Below are positions 12,051 to 25,046 of a stretch of DNA of 35,000 bases, one piece after another. Location of the stretch: contig CM022675.1 of assembly GCA_012295275.1 (NCBI GenBank), positions 2,277,067 to 2,312,066 on the forward strand. The letters are read 5' to 3'. The notes below the pieces were generated by a model. That model was given only the letters and a program-made list of their open reading frames with translations. It made no database searches and had not been told where the DNA came from. The position numbers and the translations under genes are program-made. Position 1 is the stretch's first letter; each line of letters begins with the position of its first letter. Source of the stretch: Chrysomallon squamiferum. Lineage: Eukaryota; Mollusca; Gastropoda; Neomphalida; Peltospiridae.

Positions 12051-14660
12051 AATACTACTACTTGTCATACTGCTAGTACAAGAGCTACCACTAATACTAA
12101 TACTACTACTTGTCATACTGCTAGTACTAGAGCTACCACTAATACTAATACTACTACTGCTAGTGCTAGAGCTACCACTAATACCAATACTACTACTTGT
12201 CATACTGCTAGTACTAGAGCTACCACTAATACAAATACTACTACTTGTCATACTGCTAGTCCTAGAGCTACCACTAATACAAATACTACTACTTGTCATA
12301 CTGCTAGTCCTAGAGCTACCACTAATACTAATACTACTACTTGTCATACTGCTAGTACTAGAGCTACCACTAATACCAGTACTACTACTTGTCATACTGC
12401 TAGTACTAGAGCTACCACTAATACCAATACTACTACTTGTCATACTGCTAGTACTAGAGCTACCACTAATACCAATACTACTACTTGTCATACTGCTAGT
12501 ACTAGAGCTACCACTAATACCAATACTACTACTTGTCTACTGCTAGTGCTAGAGCTACCACTAATACCAATACTACTACTTGTACTACTGCTGGTACTAG
12601 AGCTACCACTAATACCAATACTACTACTTGTCATACTGCTAGTACTAGAGCTACCACTAATACTAATACTACTACTGCTACTAGTACTAGAGCTACCACT
12701 AATATAATACTACTACTTGTCACTGCTGCTAGTACTAGAGCTACCACTAATACTAATACTACTACTTGTCATACTGCTAGTACTAGAGCTACCACTAATA
12801 CTAATACTACTACTGTCTAGCTAGTAGTACTAGAGCTACCACTAATACCAATACTACTACTGCTACTGCTAGTGCTAGAGCTACCACTAATACTAATACT
12901 ACTACTGCTAGTACTAGAGATACCACTAATACTAATACTACTACTTGTCATACTGCTAGTACTAGAGCTACGACTAATACCAATACTACTACTTGTCATA
13001 CTGCTAGTACTAGAGCTACCACTAATACCAATACTACTACTTGTCATACTGCTAGTGCTAGAGCTACCACTAATAATACCAATACTACTGTTGTCATACT
13101 GCTAGTACTAGAGCTACCACTAATACCAATACTACTACTTGTCATACTGCTAGTACTAGAGCTACCACTAATACCAATACTACTACTTGTCATACTGCTA
13201 GTACTAGAACTACCACTAATACCAATACTACTAATTGTCATACTGCTAGTACTAGAGCTACCACTAACACTAATACTACTACTTGTCATACTGCTAGTAC
13301 TAGAGCTATGACTAATACCAATACTACTACTTGTCATACTGCTAGTACTAGAGCTACCACTAATACCAATACTACTACTTGTCATACTGCTAGTACTAGA
13401 GCTACCACTAATACCAATACTACTACTTGTCATACTGCTAGTACTAGATCTACCACTAATACCAATACTACTACTTGTCATACTGCTAGTACTAGAGCTA
13501 CCACTAATACAAATACTACTACTTGTCATACTGCTAGTCCTAGAGCTACCACTAATACCAATACTACTACTTGTCATACTGCTAGTACTAGAGCTACCAC
13601 TAATACCAATACTACTACTTGTCATACTGCTAGTACTAGAGCTACCACTAATACCAATACTACTACTTGTCATACTGCTAGTACTAGAGCTACCACTAAT
13701 ACCAATACTACTACTTGTCATACTGCTAGTACTAGAGCTACCAATAATACCAATACTACTACTTGTCATACTGCTAGTACTAGAGCTACCACTAATACCA
13801 ATACTACTAGTTGTCACACTGCTACTACTAGAGCTACCACTAATACCAATACTACTACTTGTCATAATGCTAGTACTAGATCTACCACTAATACCAGTAC
13901 TACTACTTGTCAAACTGCTTGTACTAGAGCTACCACTAATATCAATACTACTACTTGTCATACTGCTAGTACTAGATCTACCAATAATACCAGTACTACT
14001 ACTTGTCTTACTGCTAGTACTAGAGCTACCAGTAATACCAATACTACTACTTGTCTTACTTCTAGTACTAGAGTTACCACTATAACGAGTACTACTACTG
14101 CTAGTACTAGAGCTACGACTAATACCAATACTACTACTTGTCATACTGCTAGTACCAGATCTACCACTAATAGAATACCACTACTTGTCATACTGCTAGT
14201 TCTAGAGCTACCACTAATACCAATACTACTACTTGTCATACTGCTAGTACTAGAGCTACCACTAATACCAATACTACTACTTGTCATACTGCTAGTACCA
14301 GATCTACCACTAATAACAATACTACTACTTGTCATACTGCTAGTACTAGATCTACCACTAATACCAATACTACTACTTGTCATACTGCTAGTACTAGAGC
14401 TACCACTAATACCAATACTACTACTTGTCATACTGCTAGTACCAGATCTACCCCTAATACAATACCACTACTTGTCATACTGCTACTACTAGAGCTACCA
14501 CTAATACCAATACTACTACTTGTCATACTGCTAGTACCAGATCTACCACTAATACAATACTACTACTTGTCATACTACTAGTTCTATAGCTACCACTAAT
14601 ACCAATACTACTACTTGTCATTGTGGTGGTACTATGGCTAACTACTAATGCTAATACTGA
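12029..14660. repeat. 48-bp minisatellite array, about 54 units
   Basis: The unit is CATACTGCTAGTACTAGAGC, then TACCACTAATACCAATACTA, then CTACTTGT. Nearly all its triplets are of the NNT type, suggesting an origin from ACT/AAT microsatellite. Units vary by single bases (ACC/ACT/ACA, AGT/GCT/CCT), and some lack about 9-12 bp. Because 48 is a multiple of 3, frames stay open for hundreds of codons on both strands (TASTRATTNTNTTTCH on plus, MTSSSIGISGSSSTSS on minus). One diverged unit occurs at about 535-560, at the matching edge of unit A. Confidence 0.95.
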
Positions 14661-15039
14661 AACGAGGACTTCTAGTTTTAATAGTTTTACCAGTTCTACT
14701 GAAACAACCACTATACTGTTATCCTTAAAACGCCTATTATTACACAATAACAACATCGACAACTATTATTACTATTACCACTAATTATTATTCTATTACT
14801 ACTACTATATATTTAATTTTATTTTCCGCATTTATTCTTAGACACCGTATCTTTTTCCTTTTTAGAGTTAAACAATATTAACAATAACAACAAGACTACT
14901 CGTACTACTACTAATGCTACTACTACTAGTAATAATAATAATAATAATAATATTATAATATTTTAAATACATTTTTTGCTTTCTCTACAGATTGTGTGAG
15001 GTTTCAGACGCTGCACTGAAATATTTAAAAAAAAATTAC

Positions 15040-15725
15040 GATGTGAAATCAGGCTTGATGTTACATGTTTTCTGATTTCTTTAGCGTAGAGAAGAAATGC
15101 ACTAAGATATATATTATATGTGCAGGCTTTAGGGTGTGACACAAAAGTTGTATTTTCAGAAAAATGGTGTGTATATGAAGAAATAATAATTTAAAAACGA
15201 TAAATAAACAAAACAAAATATTAACAAAAGTAGAAATAGTATTGATGTTCGTATATCTATGTGTTGAAATAGATTGCAGTGATTACGATGATATTTTTCC
15301 AATCATGCAGCAAATGGGTTGAATACCTAAATTTAAAGTAAATTAAGCTACCGTCATCAAAGAAATAAAATTATAAGAAAGATCACTGGCTGTTTGATAT
15401 ATTAAATAACTTATTTTTTGTTAGTGTATACATCCATTCATCTTAAAAAAAAACCAAATAAATATCTCGAGTAGTGCACCTGCAAAACGTATAGGAATAT
15501 TTCATGCTAAATTAAACTACTCTCGTCAAAAGATTAAATTATAACAAATAGTAATGGATGATAGATGTATTTAAAAACTAATTTTTCATTCTGAACAGCG
15601 TATACACCATTCATCTGAAAACTCAACTTTGTGTCACACCCTAACATTAGCAGATATAATATTTATCATAGAGCACATAGTTTTTACTCTTTAGAAATCA
15701 GAAAAATTTAATATCAAGCTTAGTT
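15040..15725. mobile_element. Inverted-repeat element, unit B copy
   Basis: The same element as at 950-1985 but without the internal duplication, about 680 bp. The left arm is 15046-15170 and the right arm 15600-15720, with TTAGGGTGTGACACAAA and its complement. Presence in both units places the insertion before the segmental duplication. Confidence 0.6.
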
Positions 15726-15968
15726 TAACGTAATTTATTCTGAAAGTCTTTCAGTGCAGTGTCTGAAAAACCTTTGAATCTGTACAGAACGTATATTATG
15801 TCATAAACTGTTATTGTTATTATTATTATTATTATTATTTAAAAATGAAAATGATATGATATTTGAGAACACTTGGGGTAAATAAAATTATAATATAAAG
15901 TAGAAGCAGTAGCACTGGTACCAGTCGTAGCATTGATTGTAGTAGTATTATTTCGGTGGCTGTAGTAA

Positions 15969-15999
<31 letters not shown>

Positions 16000-16064
16000 T
16001 GTAGTGGAATTAACTATAGTTATGTATTTAGAGAACTAGCAGTATGACAAGTAGTTGCAGTAGG

Positions 16065-16240
16065 ATTAGTGGTAGCTCTTGTACTTGAACTAAATGTTGC
16101 AGTAGTTCATAACCATCGAGCAACAGTAACAGTAATAACAGAAGTAGTATCATTTGTGTTAATATTAGCGAAGAGTAATAATAGTAATCCCAGTAATACT
16201 ACTTCAAGTAGCAGTTGTTGTAGTCATAGAGACAGCAGTG
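16065..16240. repeat. Inverted repeat, right arm (partner 11875-12050)
   Basis: See the left arm. A shorter, diverged copy in this orientation lies at about 2500-2570 in unit A (TACTACTTCAAGTAGC...GTTGTAGTCATAG). Confidence 0.75.
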
Positions 16241-16248
16241 GTAGTGAA

Positions 16249-16260
16249 TTATTATTATTA

Positions 16261-16331
<71 letters not shown>
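16249..16331. repeat. (ATT)n microsatellite
   Basis: About 27 ATT units, nearly perfect. Confidence 0.95.
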
Positions 16332-16446
16332 TGTATTATTTGTATTCTTATTGTTATTAATAAAATTACTAGTGTAGTGTTGTTATTATTATTGCACACA
16401 TATACATAAAAATCACAAAATTATCTTTAAGTTAAAAACAAAAATA

Positions 16447-16485
16447 AAAAAAAAATAAATAAATAAATAAACAATATATATATAT

Positions 16486-16532
<47 letters not shown>

Positions 16533-16611
16533 TAGATATATATAGATACATACATACATACATACATACATACATACATACATACACACATACAAACAGA
16601 CATATATATAT

Positions 16612-16652
<41 letters not shown>
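16447..16652. repeat. Compound AAAT-AT-GATA-ATAC-AT microsatellite
   Basis: Successive runs: AAAT, AT, about 11 GATA units, about 10 ATAC units, then about 17 AT units. Confidence 0.95.
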
Positions 16653-16656
<4 letters not shown>

Positions 16657-17277
16657 ATCGAACACACTGGCTTTTAAAAAAAAAAAAAATAAAATAGAAC
16701 ACACAAACAAAAAGAAACGACTTTTATGTATTCAAGTTCAGTTTGAAAACACTTGGAGGTATAACTCGTACGTTTCTTTATTAAAACTACATCAGCTAAG
16801 ATGACGCAAACATACAAACATAGAGATATATGCATACAAGCATAAACACATCAACACATGCATGTATAGTGAATATTTTGCCTTCAGGTGAGAAAAGAGC
16901 TCTTAGAAAGGTAAACCATTCAGAGATAAATTGAATCTCAAATTTTGTTTGGGGAGGTTCCTAAATACATATAGGAAATTAAAGTCGTAAAATATTTTAG
17001 TCGTCTTTCAAAGCGATATCGAAAAACACTCAGAATATGAATAGATCAAACATCGTCATTAAACTATTAGTTGCTTTTACTTTAAGTGAGAGAGAAAAAA
17101 GTCTGACTAATATATATCACCATGTATTTAGTGCACCACAATAGGTACATTATGTAATGTCAGTTACTATAAATAAACATAAAGAAAATAAAGAAAAATA
17201 TATATACAGAGAAAACCTCTGTGTTCAGCCTTAGTAACAGTAAAAATACTACTACTAACAGTAGTGATAATACTGTT

Positions 17278-17389
<112 letters not shown>

Positions 17390-17400
17390 ATATATATGAT

Positions 17401-17700
17401 ATAAATTCCTTTTATCGAAAAATGGGAGTTTTCGTGCAGTGCACATTGCATTAGTTTCATAATAACATCTAATATTATTTTTCATTAAATACGCTGTTGA
17501 TTTCATTAAAATACATTCACTGAGTATACAGTAGATATACATTCCTTTTATCGTCCTGTTGGTGATAGATGAATGATAATAATAAAGTAACACATTTTAT
17601 TTACATTTAACGCTTCAGATATATTTAAGAAAAATGGGAGTTTTCGTGCAATATACATTGCATTAGTTTCACTTAATAACATTTCCGCATTAAAATAACA
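17401..17700. repeat. Two-copy tandem repeat, about 225 bp
   Basis: The block ATGGGAGTTTTCGTGCA, then ACATTGCATTAGTTTCA, and the CATTAAAAT end occurs at 17401 onward and again at about 17630 onward. Unit A has one copy, at 3860-3950. Confidence 0.75.
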
Positions 17701-17919
17701 AAACACACATACAACACACAGACGCACGCACATATACATACATTTACATACATGTATGCATAATAACAGCATCTTAATGATAGCGATATCGACTGGTGAC
17801 GTCTCGAGTTAACATGTTTGTGTCTGTGGAGTAATAAAACAAACACACTAGCACAGATATATATATATATACACACACACCCACACTTAGACAGACGTTG
17901 ATCCATACGTAGATACATG

Positions 17920-18870
17920 CATAGATACATACATACATTAATACATACATACACAACTACATACATTAATACATGCATACACAACTACATACATTAAGAC
18001 ATACATACACAACTACATACATTAATACATACATACACAACTACATACATTAATACATACATACACAACTACATACATTAATACATACATACATACACAA
18101 CTACATACAAATACATACATACATTAATACATACATACACAACTACATACATTAATACATACATACACAACTACATACATTAATACATACATACACAACT
18201 ACATACATACACAACTACATACATTAATACATACATATACATTAATACTACATACATTAATACATACATACACAAGTACATACATACATACATTAATACA
18301 TTCATACACAACTCCATACACAACTACATACATTAATACATTCATACAACTGCATACATTAATACATCCACAACTACATACATTAATACATTCATACATA
18401 CATTAATACACAAATACATTAATACAATACATACACAACTGCATACATAACATAATACACAACTACATACATACACAACTACATACATACATTAATACAT
18501 GCATATACACACCTACATACATTAATACATACATACATACACACTACACATACATACATACACATACACAACTACACACATTACATACACCTACATACAT
18601 ACACAACTGCATACATAATACATGCATTATACATACATACATATATACACTAACTACATACATTAATACATACATACACAACTACATACATTAATACATA
18701 TACATACATACATACACAACTACATACATTAATACACCTACATACATTAATACATACATACACACCTACATATATACACAACTACATACATACACAACTA
18801 CATACATTAATACATACACAACTACCTACACAACTACCTACACAAATACATACATACACAACTACATTCC
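17920..18870. repeat. ACAT-type satellite, about 950 bp
   Basis: Built from ACAACTACATACATTAATAC followed by ATACATAC, a period near 28 bp with many 4-bp length changes. The flanks match unit A at about 4280-4310, where only a short ACATAC run is present, so the array grew after duplication. Confidence 0.92.
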
Positions 18871-19363
18871 TTCATAACAGAAAAATGTAACTGCGCTTCA
18901 CCAACAGAGCTGTGTCTGTGTATGCGTGTGTGCGTGCGTGCGAGCGTGTATGTGTGTGTTTCTTTGTTGCTATAATTCTTGTTATTCCTCCTATTTTCTC
19001 TTATACAACACCCCCCAAGTCCCGAATCCCCATAAAAAAAGCAAATGAGAAGACAATAAATAATGGTAAACATGAAGTCTAAAACAGTGAGATAATTTGT
19101 TTTCTAACGTAGAGTAATGATAACAATTATATGTACATTAAATAAAATACAAGTAATATTTTTAGCTTATTAAAGAAAACAAATAACATGAACATCATTT
19201 CTAAAAGCTTTTATTAAAATTGCTGAAAATCTAATGAAATATAAAATAATCATAGTTATAATAATAAATACCAAAGAAACATATCCTTCGAAAAATGCGG
19301 ATGCAAGCTTTACTCGTAGCCAAAGAAGCAAGAAAATGAGTGATACTAATACCAATACTAACA

Positions 19364-19619
19364 CAGGAACCGAACCAATTATCCGGCGTCCTGAAATCCG
19401 GAAAGACCATAAATGTTTTCCCGACGCTATTTTCATAGTTCGCGTGCACGGATGTTGTCCTCACCAGCCCAGATCTGGCTTTTCTTTATGTTTTAAATTC
19501 TAAAATATTTATGTCAAATTATTTACGTATTTAGATCTCTTATAACCAGAAAACCGGAAAATACAGAAATCCGGAATGCCTGAGGCCCCAAGGAGTCCGG
19601 ATAGTTGGTCCGGTACCTG
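19364..19619. mobile_element. 256-bp MITE, probably pogo/Tc1-mariner-like
   Basis: Ends CAGGAACCGAACCAATTATC at the left and, as reverse complement, CAGGTACCGGACCAACTATC at the right, both followed by CGG. TA follows the right end and CA (possibly a mutated TA) precedes the left. Unit A lacks the element at the matching place (about 5515-5530). Internal GC is higher than in the surroundings. No transposase is present. Confidence 0.65.
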
Positions 19620-19624
19620 TATAC

Positions 19625-19659
<35 letters not shown>

Positions 19660-19669
19660 TAAAATAATA

Positions 19670-19707
<38 letters not shown>

Positions 19708-19708
19708 G
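19625..19708. repeat. (AAT)n microsatellite
   Basis: Two AAT runs split by AAAATAATA, immediately after the MITE. Confidence 0.92.
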
Positions 19709-19881
19709 TAAAATAGAAGTGAACAAGTAAACTACGATAAAAAAAACAACAACTAAAATAAAGAAACAAATTAATAAACAACACATTGAAGCAAACAGAA
19801 AATCATGAAAATTTGCAAATAGTGCAGAAATACCAAAACCAAATATGAGAGAAAATTATATCTGAATATTTAGAATTTGTG

Positions 19882-19887
19882 TTTATT
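19882..19887 (-). promoter_or_regulatory. Polyadenylation signal candidate for the EGF-ZP-SRCR gene
   Basis: AATAAA on the minus strand within TGGCAATAAACAC, about 235 nt after the stop codon. The surrounding 40 bp are conserved at 5705-5740 in unit A although much nearby sequence differs, which is what a shared 3' end would give. Other AATAAA-like strings nearby are parts of A/T-rich repeats and less convincing. Confidence 0.5.
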
Positions 19888-20120
19888 GCCATTCAAACAA
19901 ATGTTCATAAAAATAATCACTGTTCTTTAAACTATTCCCTAAACATGTGAAATTTAACGGCAAAGCAAGCAAAGAAAATAATCTGAATATAAACAAACAA
20001 ATAAATAAATAAATAGAAATAAGAAAAAAAAAGTAAATAAAATAAAAATAATGAAAAAGTGATAATTACTTAAAATCTGTTAGTTTGCTACTACAGTAAC
20101 ATGAACCATGTTTGTCAGGA

Positions 20121-20305
20121 TTAACTAAATTTGTTGACATGTTCATTCTTCTGATTTGATCTTTTTTTCTTCAGTAAGATGATCACGACAATCCCGATGA
20201 CAAGTGAGAAGATCATCACCATGGCAACACAGAGAACAATCAAAATCGTGGTACTGACATCAATTAGATAAGATCCATGATGTTCATCTGATGTCTGTGA
20301 AATAC
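20121..20305 (-). CDS. Transmembrane and cytoplasmic tail exon, with stop
   Basis: The terminal coding exon, entering in phase 1. It encodes a short juxtamembrane stretch, a hydrophobic helix (ILIVLCVAMVMIFSLVIG, then IVVIILL), a KKKR stop-transfer cluster and a 12-residue tail ending VNKFS. TAA is at 20123-20121. This makes the precursor a type I membrane protein. A polyadenylation signal candidate lies about 235 nt further on. Confidence 0.9.
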
Positions 20306-21114
20306 CTAGAATGCAGAAAATGTTTAAAAGTCAGATGTTTCTTTTCTTTCATGCAAGCAATATATGTTAAAGAAAATATGCATTTAACTATTGATTTAAT
20401 TTCACAAAACTTACGCTATGGCAACAAATTAATGACTAAAACCAATAGAAGATGTTTAAGATAAACTTACTTGATGTTCGATCTTCATTCGTCACGTCCA
20501 GAACAATATATGTCTTTCTGACAAGTTCATCAGACGTTTCAGCAGATCTTCGTTTTCTTCCAAGTCCTTGCTTGCCATTGCAGTCCACCTAAGTTTGAAA
20601 GTTTGTATGTTTATGTTTGTATTTATTTATTTGCTACCAACTTTCTTACTTATTGGTTGATTGTTTCTGTTCTGTATAGTCATTTTAATGTCAGAATGTT
20701 TTATATATTATTCAGGAATAATAAGGAAAAAGTGTTAAGAAAATTAGCGGCTTTAGAAACAGGAAATTGGAAATTGCAACGTTTAGCTTTAGACAGTTTC
20801 ACCAATTTGATCCTATCTTATACTGATAAATAAATAAATAAATATATCCATGCATTATCCTTTCCTAGCACGCGTATCTTACTGTAAGTGTGTTTGTTAG
20901 CTGTATTTTTACAAATTTATCTTTGTTATTTCATACAAACCAAATTGTTTTGTCAGTTATTTGATCAGCTTTGTCTGGTATTAAATTAACTATCAGCTAC
21001 CGTTCTTTGTCCTTTTCTCAATCCAGGGCCTAACTGGATTTTCATTTCATGAGGGATAAACCTTAACAGGGCTGTTTTACAGATATTATGAGAAGCAAAT
21101 TGAGCGTATCGTTA

Positions 21115-21145
<31 letters not shown>

Positions 21146-22351
21146 TTTTATTTTTATTTTATTTTTTTATATTTTAATGTATTTATTTATTTATTTTATT
21201 TTTTTTATATTTTAACAAATTATTAGGTTTTGAAATTAGCAAAGTTCAAGCTGTAACTTAATATATAAATATATTTATTCTCTCTTATAGCATTCTATCA
21301 ATTTCAAACTATGATATATTTAGATATGTTCATTCTTTCTTATAACATTCTATCATTTTCAAAGTATGATTTATATTAAAATATATTCCAATTGTTTCCT
21401 TCGATAAGATTGACATTGAGTCTTTAAGTATCTATGTAATTGTCTTTTGACAACAACAAAAAGGAGTTGTCCGTTGTTTTGTGTCAGTTTTCTCTCCGTT
21501 TTTTTTCTGCCTGTTAATTTAAGTACGAGTTATCATTCTTTGTCTTTTTTTCATATTAAAGGTTGAAAGAGATTTACACTTCAGGGGAGATAACTTGCTA
21601 GGTTTAACACTCTTCTTTCCCGTTATAATAGTAAACTATCGCGTTTTTAGTTCTTTTCTTTTTTTTCAAATTTTCAAAAAATATCTAATAACTACTATTA
21701 TAATATAATAATAAACAGTGTGACAATTATGTTTACTTTTATCACTGACAGTCATATAGACATCATTCTGTGATGTGCATATTTTAACCTGACAAAATAA
21801 AACACTTAAAATAAAATTATAAAACTAATCAAACAGTTTAGAAGAAAATATTGCAACTTACTGGTTCACAGAGAGATTTTTGACTTGGAGGACAAACTTT
21901 GACAGAACATTCTGTAGAGACTGCGTTGTTTTTGTTAAAGGTGAAAGCTTTCAACTTGAATGTGACGTTGTTTCCTAATCTTTCAGGTTTCTGTATCATC
22001 AGTTTACCAATCTCAGACGATGGACAGCTGAATGAGTAAAGAGTATCAGATTAAATAGCATTTCTCTTTAGTTTTCGCGATCTGAATAAACACTCGTTTT
22101 TTTTAGAAAAAAATTCGCTTATTTCAGCTTTTAGAAATTATAAAGTTATTTATTCCATAATAATTAGTCTGCAGTTCGGTTGTTTATCAAGAGGTCACTA
22201 ATATATGTAAAATATAATTATGTGAATCGAGAATATATCTGAATTGTTGAAGAGAAAAAAAAAAATAAAAACAATACTATTGCTACTACTACTACTAATA
22301 ATAACAGTATATATTTATAAGTTCATGTATACAATAAAAATGCAAAATTAA

Positions 22352-22389
<38 letters not shown>

Positions 22390-23232
22390 TGATGATGATG
22401 ATGATTATGATGTTCAGTATTTGCTAGTGCTTCTCGGAGGCGACTGAAAATCCATGTTCATCAGTTCTGTGCTAAACAACTATAAGTATATAAAAAAAAA
22501 AAAAAAAAAAACCTGTTAAAATAAACTGTTACCTGTTTTCAATGATTCTCAAAGATTCACTATCTTGTCCAGTTTTCTGATTATCAGCAGTACATGACTC
22601 CACTCTGACAGTGCCTGATTCTGGCTCTGTTGAAAATGTATTGCAATATTCGTGTTTAGAGATGTTGCTATCTCAAACAAAATTATATTTTTTCAAGGAG
22701 TTATAATGAAGATTATGCTAAGAGTTGGGAATTAAAGGTGATATTTACCAGTATTTTTCTCAGCATAATTTAATATAATTAAATAAATAAATAAATAATT
22801 TCAAAGAACTTTACTAATAATTACAAGCGGTAATGATAATAACAGCATATATTCAGAGACAAACATTTCGCTTTGGAAAGTAGAGAGTAGCATTCCTTTA
22901 GAACTATGTGGATGATACTAATACCGATAATTATATAACTAAACTGTACTTAAAAATGGAAGCAAAATTCTGAAAGAAAAAATGATTTAATACAATATTT
23001 ATTCTGCACCTGTGTCTATTCTATATGGGCGCTTGATATTATTTTAAATTTTTTTTTGTTGTAAATATTTTTTTTTTATTATTCGTATTATTTTAATTAA
23101 TTAATTAATTTATTTATTTATCTATTTATTTATATATTTATTTATTTATTTGTTTGTTTTACAAAAAATAAAAATAAATTACTACTACTACTACTACTTC
23201 TTCTACTATTACAACCACTACTACTACTACTA

Positions 23233-23264
<32 letters not shown>

Positions 23265-24997
23265 ATAATAATAATAAAATATCATTTGTAAGAAATAAAT
23301 GATGAGTTCTCATATGTTTAAAACACATAGCTTTTTAAAGACGTGAAATATTTTCATCTGATTTCATAGACAGGGAGTGTTAAATTTGTTAATAATACAG
23401 TTCAAATGACAGGTCGACAATACTACTTTTATTAGAAGTCGTAGTTCTAATCATAGTAGTAGTACTAGCACAACTGTTTATTTATTTATATATTTTATTT
23501 ATTTTATAATTTTTATTTTTATTTTATTTTATTTTATTTTACATATTTTGTTTTCATAGAAAACAGTAGCTGATATTTCTTAAACAATAATATTATGAAC
23601 GACAGGTGATAACAGGCACAAAAAATAGTAAAGCTAGAAACATAATGATTAACAGAGGCTAAGAGTTACCTGCACATATCACACCAGCATCTTGAGCGTG
23701 GTAACATAGAATGTTGCCCCATTGAAAATTACACTGTTCAAGACTCGTTTCATTTCCCAAACAGTGAATATCACGCAGAAAGATAGGTCCTGATCCTTTT
23801 CCAAAATAAGCACTACCAACTGCTTTAGCATTTGAACTGTAAAGCACGGAATGAATCATTTGAAAATATATTTCTTTACTGTCATTAAATTTATAACGAT
23901 CTTTCTTACAATGATGTTGTAAAGAGCTACCATAATCATGTTTAATGCCTTACGTAATCAAACAGCTATCATAATAATCATGATTAACAAAGTAGTTGCA
24001 ACTGTTATAATAATCATCATTAGTAATTTCGAAAGGAAAGAGAGATGTGTTCTAACAGAAGTAGCAATAAGAATAATAAAAACTAAATACAAAATCAAGT
24101 CTACTATTCATAATTATTATCAATAAGTTATTCCACGAATGCTAGCTTTCTGAAAGAAACAATATTATTAATAACTTAGTAACAACAGTTATCATAATCA
24201 GTAACAATAACTTACTTAATAAAACAAAACACTCTCCTGTAAAATAGTAATTATTAATAAATTACTTAGTGAAACCCATCATTCTGTAATAAACATCTGT
24301 TAAAATAATCATTTTAATAACTTACTTAGTGAAACCCAGCATTCTGCAGTAAACAGCTGTTATAATAATCATTATTAATAACTTACTTAGTGAAACCCAG
24401 CATTCTGCAGTAAACAGCTGCGTTGTAATCAGTATGAAATTTATCACAGACTGTGCCCCACATTCCAAGATATTTAATCTCTACTCGACCTTCTCGTTCT
24501 GAACTGCCTCCAACCAGACGAATCTCAATTTCTGCTTTATCCTCTGCAGTAAGAAACAAAATTCTCTAACAAACTAAGATTTCTTGTCATCTCACAGATA
24601 CACACAATTTTTCACTTACATTTTATCCCATTATTAATTTCGTTGTGTTTTGTCTCTGAGACAATGAATGTTATTCTCCATAGAAGAAATGATTAAACAT
24701 GTGGTAGATGTTTAGAGACTGCTGTCTAAAACACATTACCTGAACACAGCAGGGCTGTGTACTTCTCATGACCACCGTTTTCACTAAGACTAATGTAACA
24801 CTCATTAATGTTCTTTTCCAGTCCTGAACAAACCACAGTTGATGTCCAAATCTTTTTGTTGCTTGACGTCAGATTATGCTCACGTTCACTCAGTAATATT
24901 CCTTGATAACTCCTTTAAATAAATATATTAAAAATACATCAATTCATATACAGTAATTATTTCAGATTTTAAATGTTTTTATGGACGTCATTTTACT

Positions 24998-25046
<49 letters not shown>

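Noticed and set aside
13308-14492. 394-codon plus-strand open frame and the 366-codon minus-strand frame over 13044-14144
   Set aside because: Both are readings of the 48-bp minisatellite, whose length is a multiple of 3. No start context, splice signals or non-repeat sequence support a gene.
17774-18399. Cys/Val/Tyr-rich minus-strand frames
   Set aside because: They come from the ACATAC-type satellite and show the same short repeat in every frame.
17920-18870. CRISPR-like array
   Set aside because: Units run together without unique spacers, in a clearly eukaryotic setting; this is a simple satellite.
20603-20833. Plus-strand 76-codon frame in an intron
   Set aside because: No recognisable domain and no matching sequence in unit A; it lies within an intron of the intact gene.
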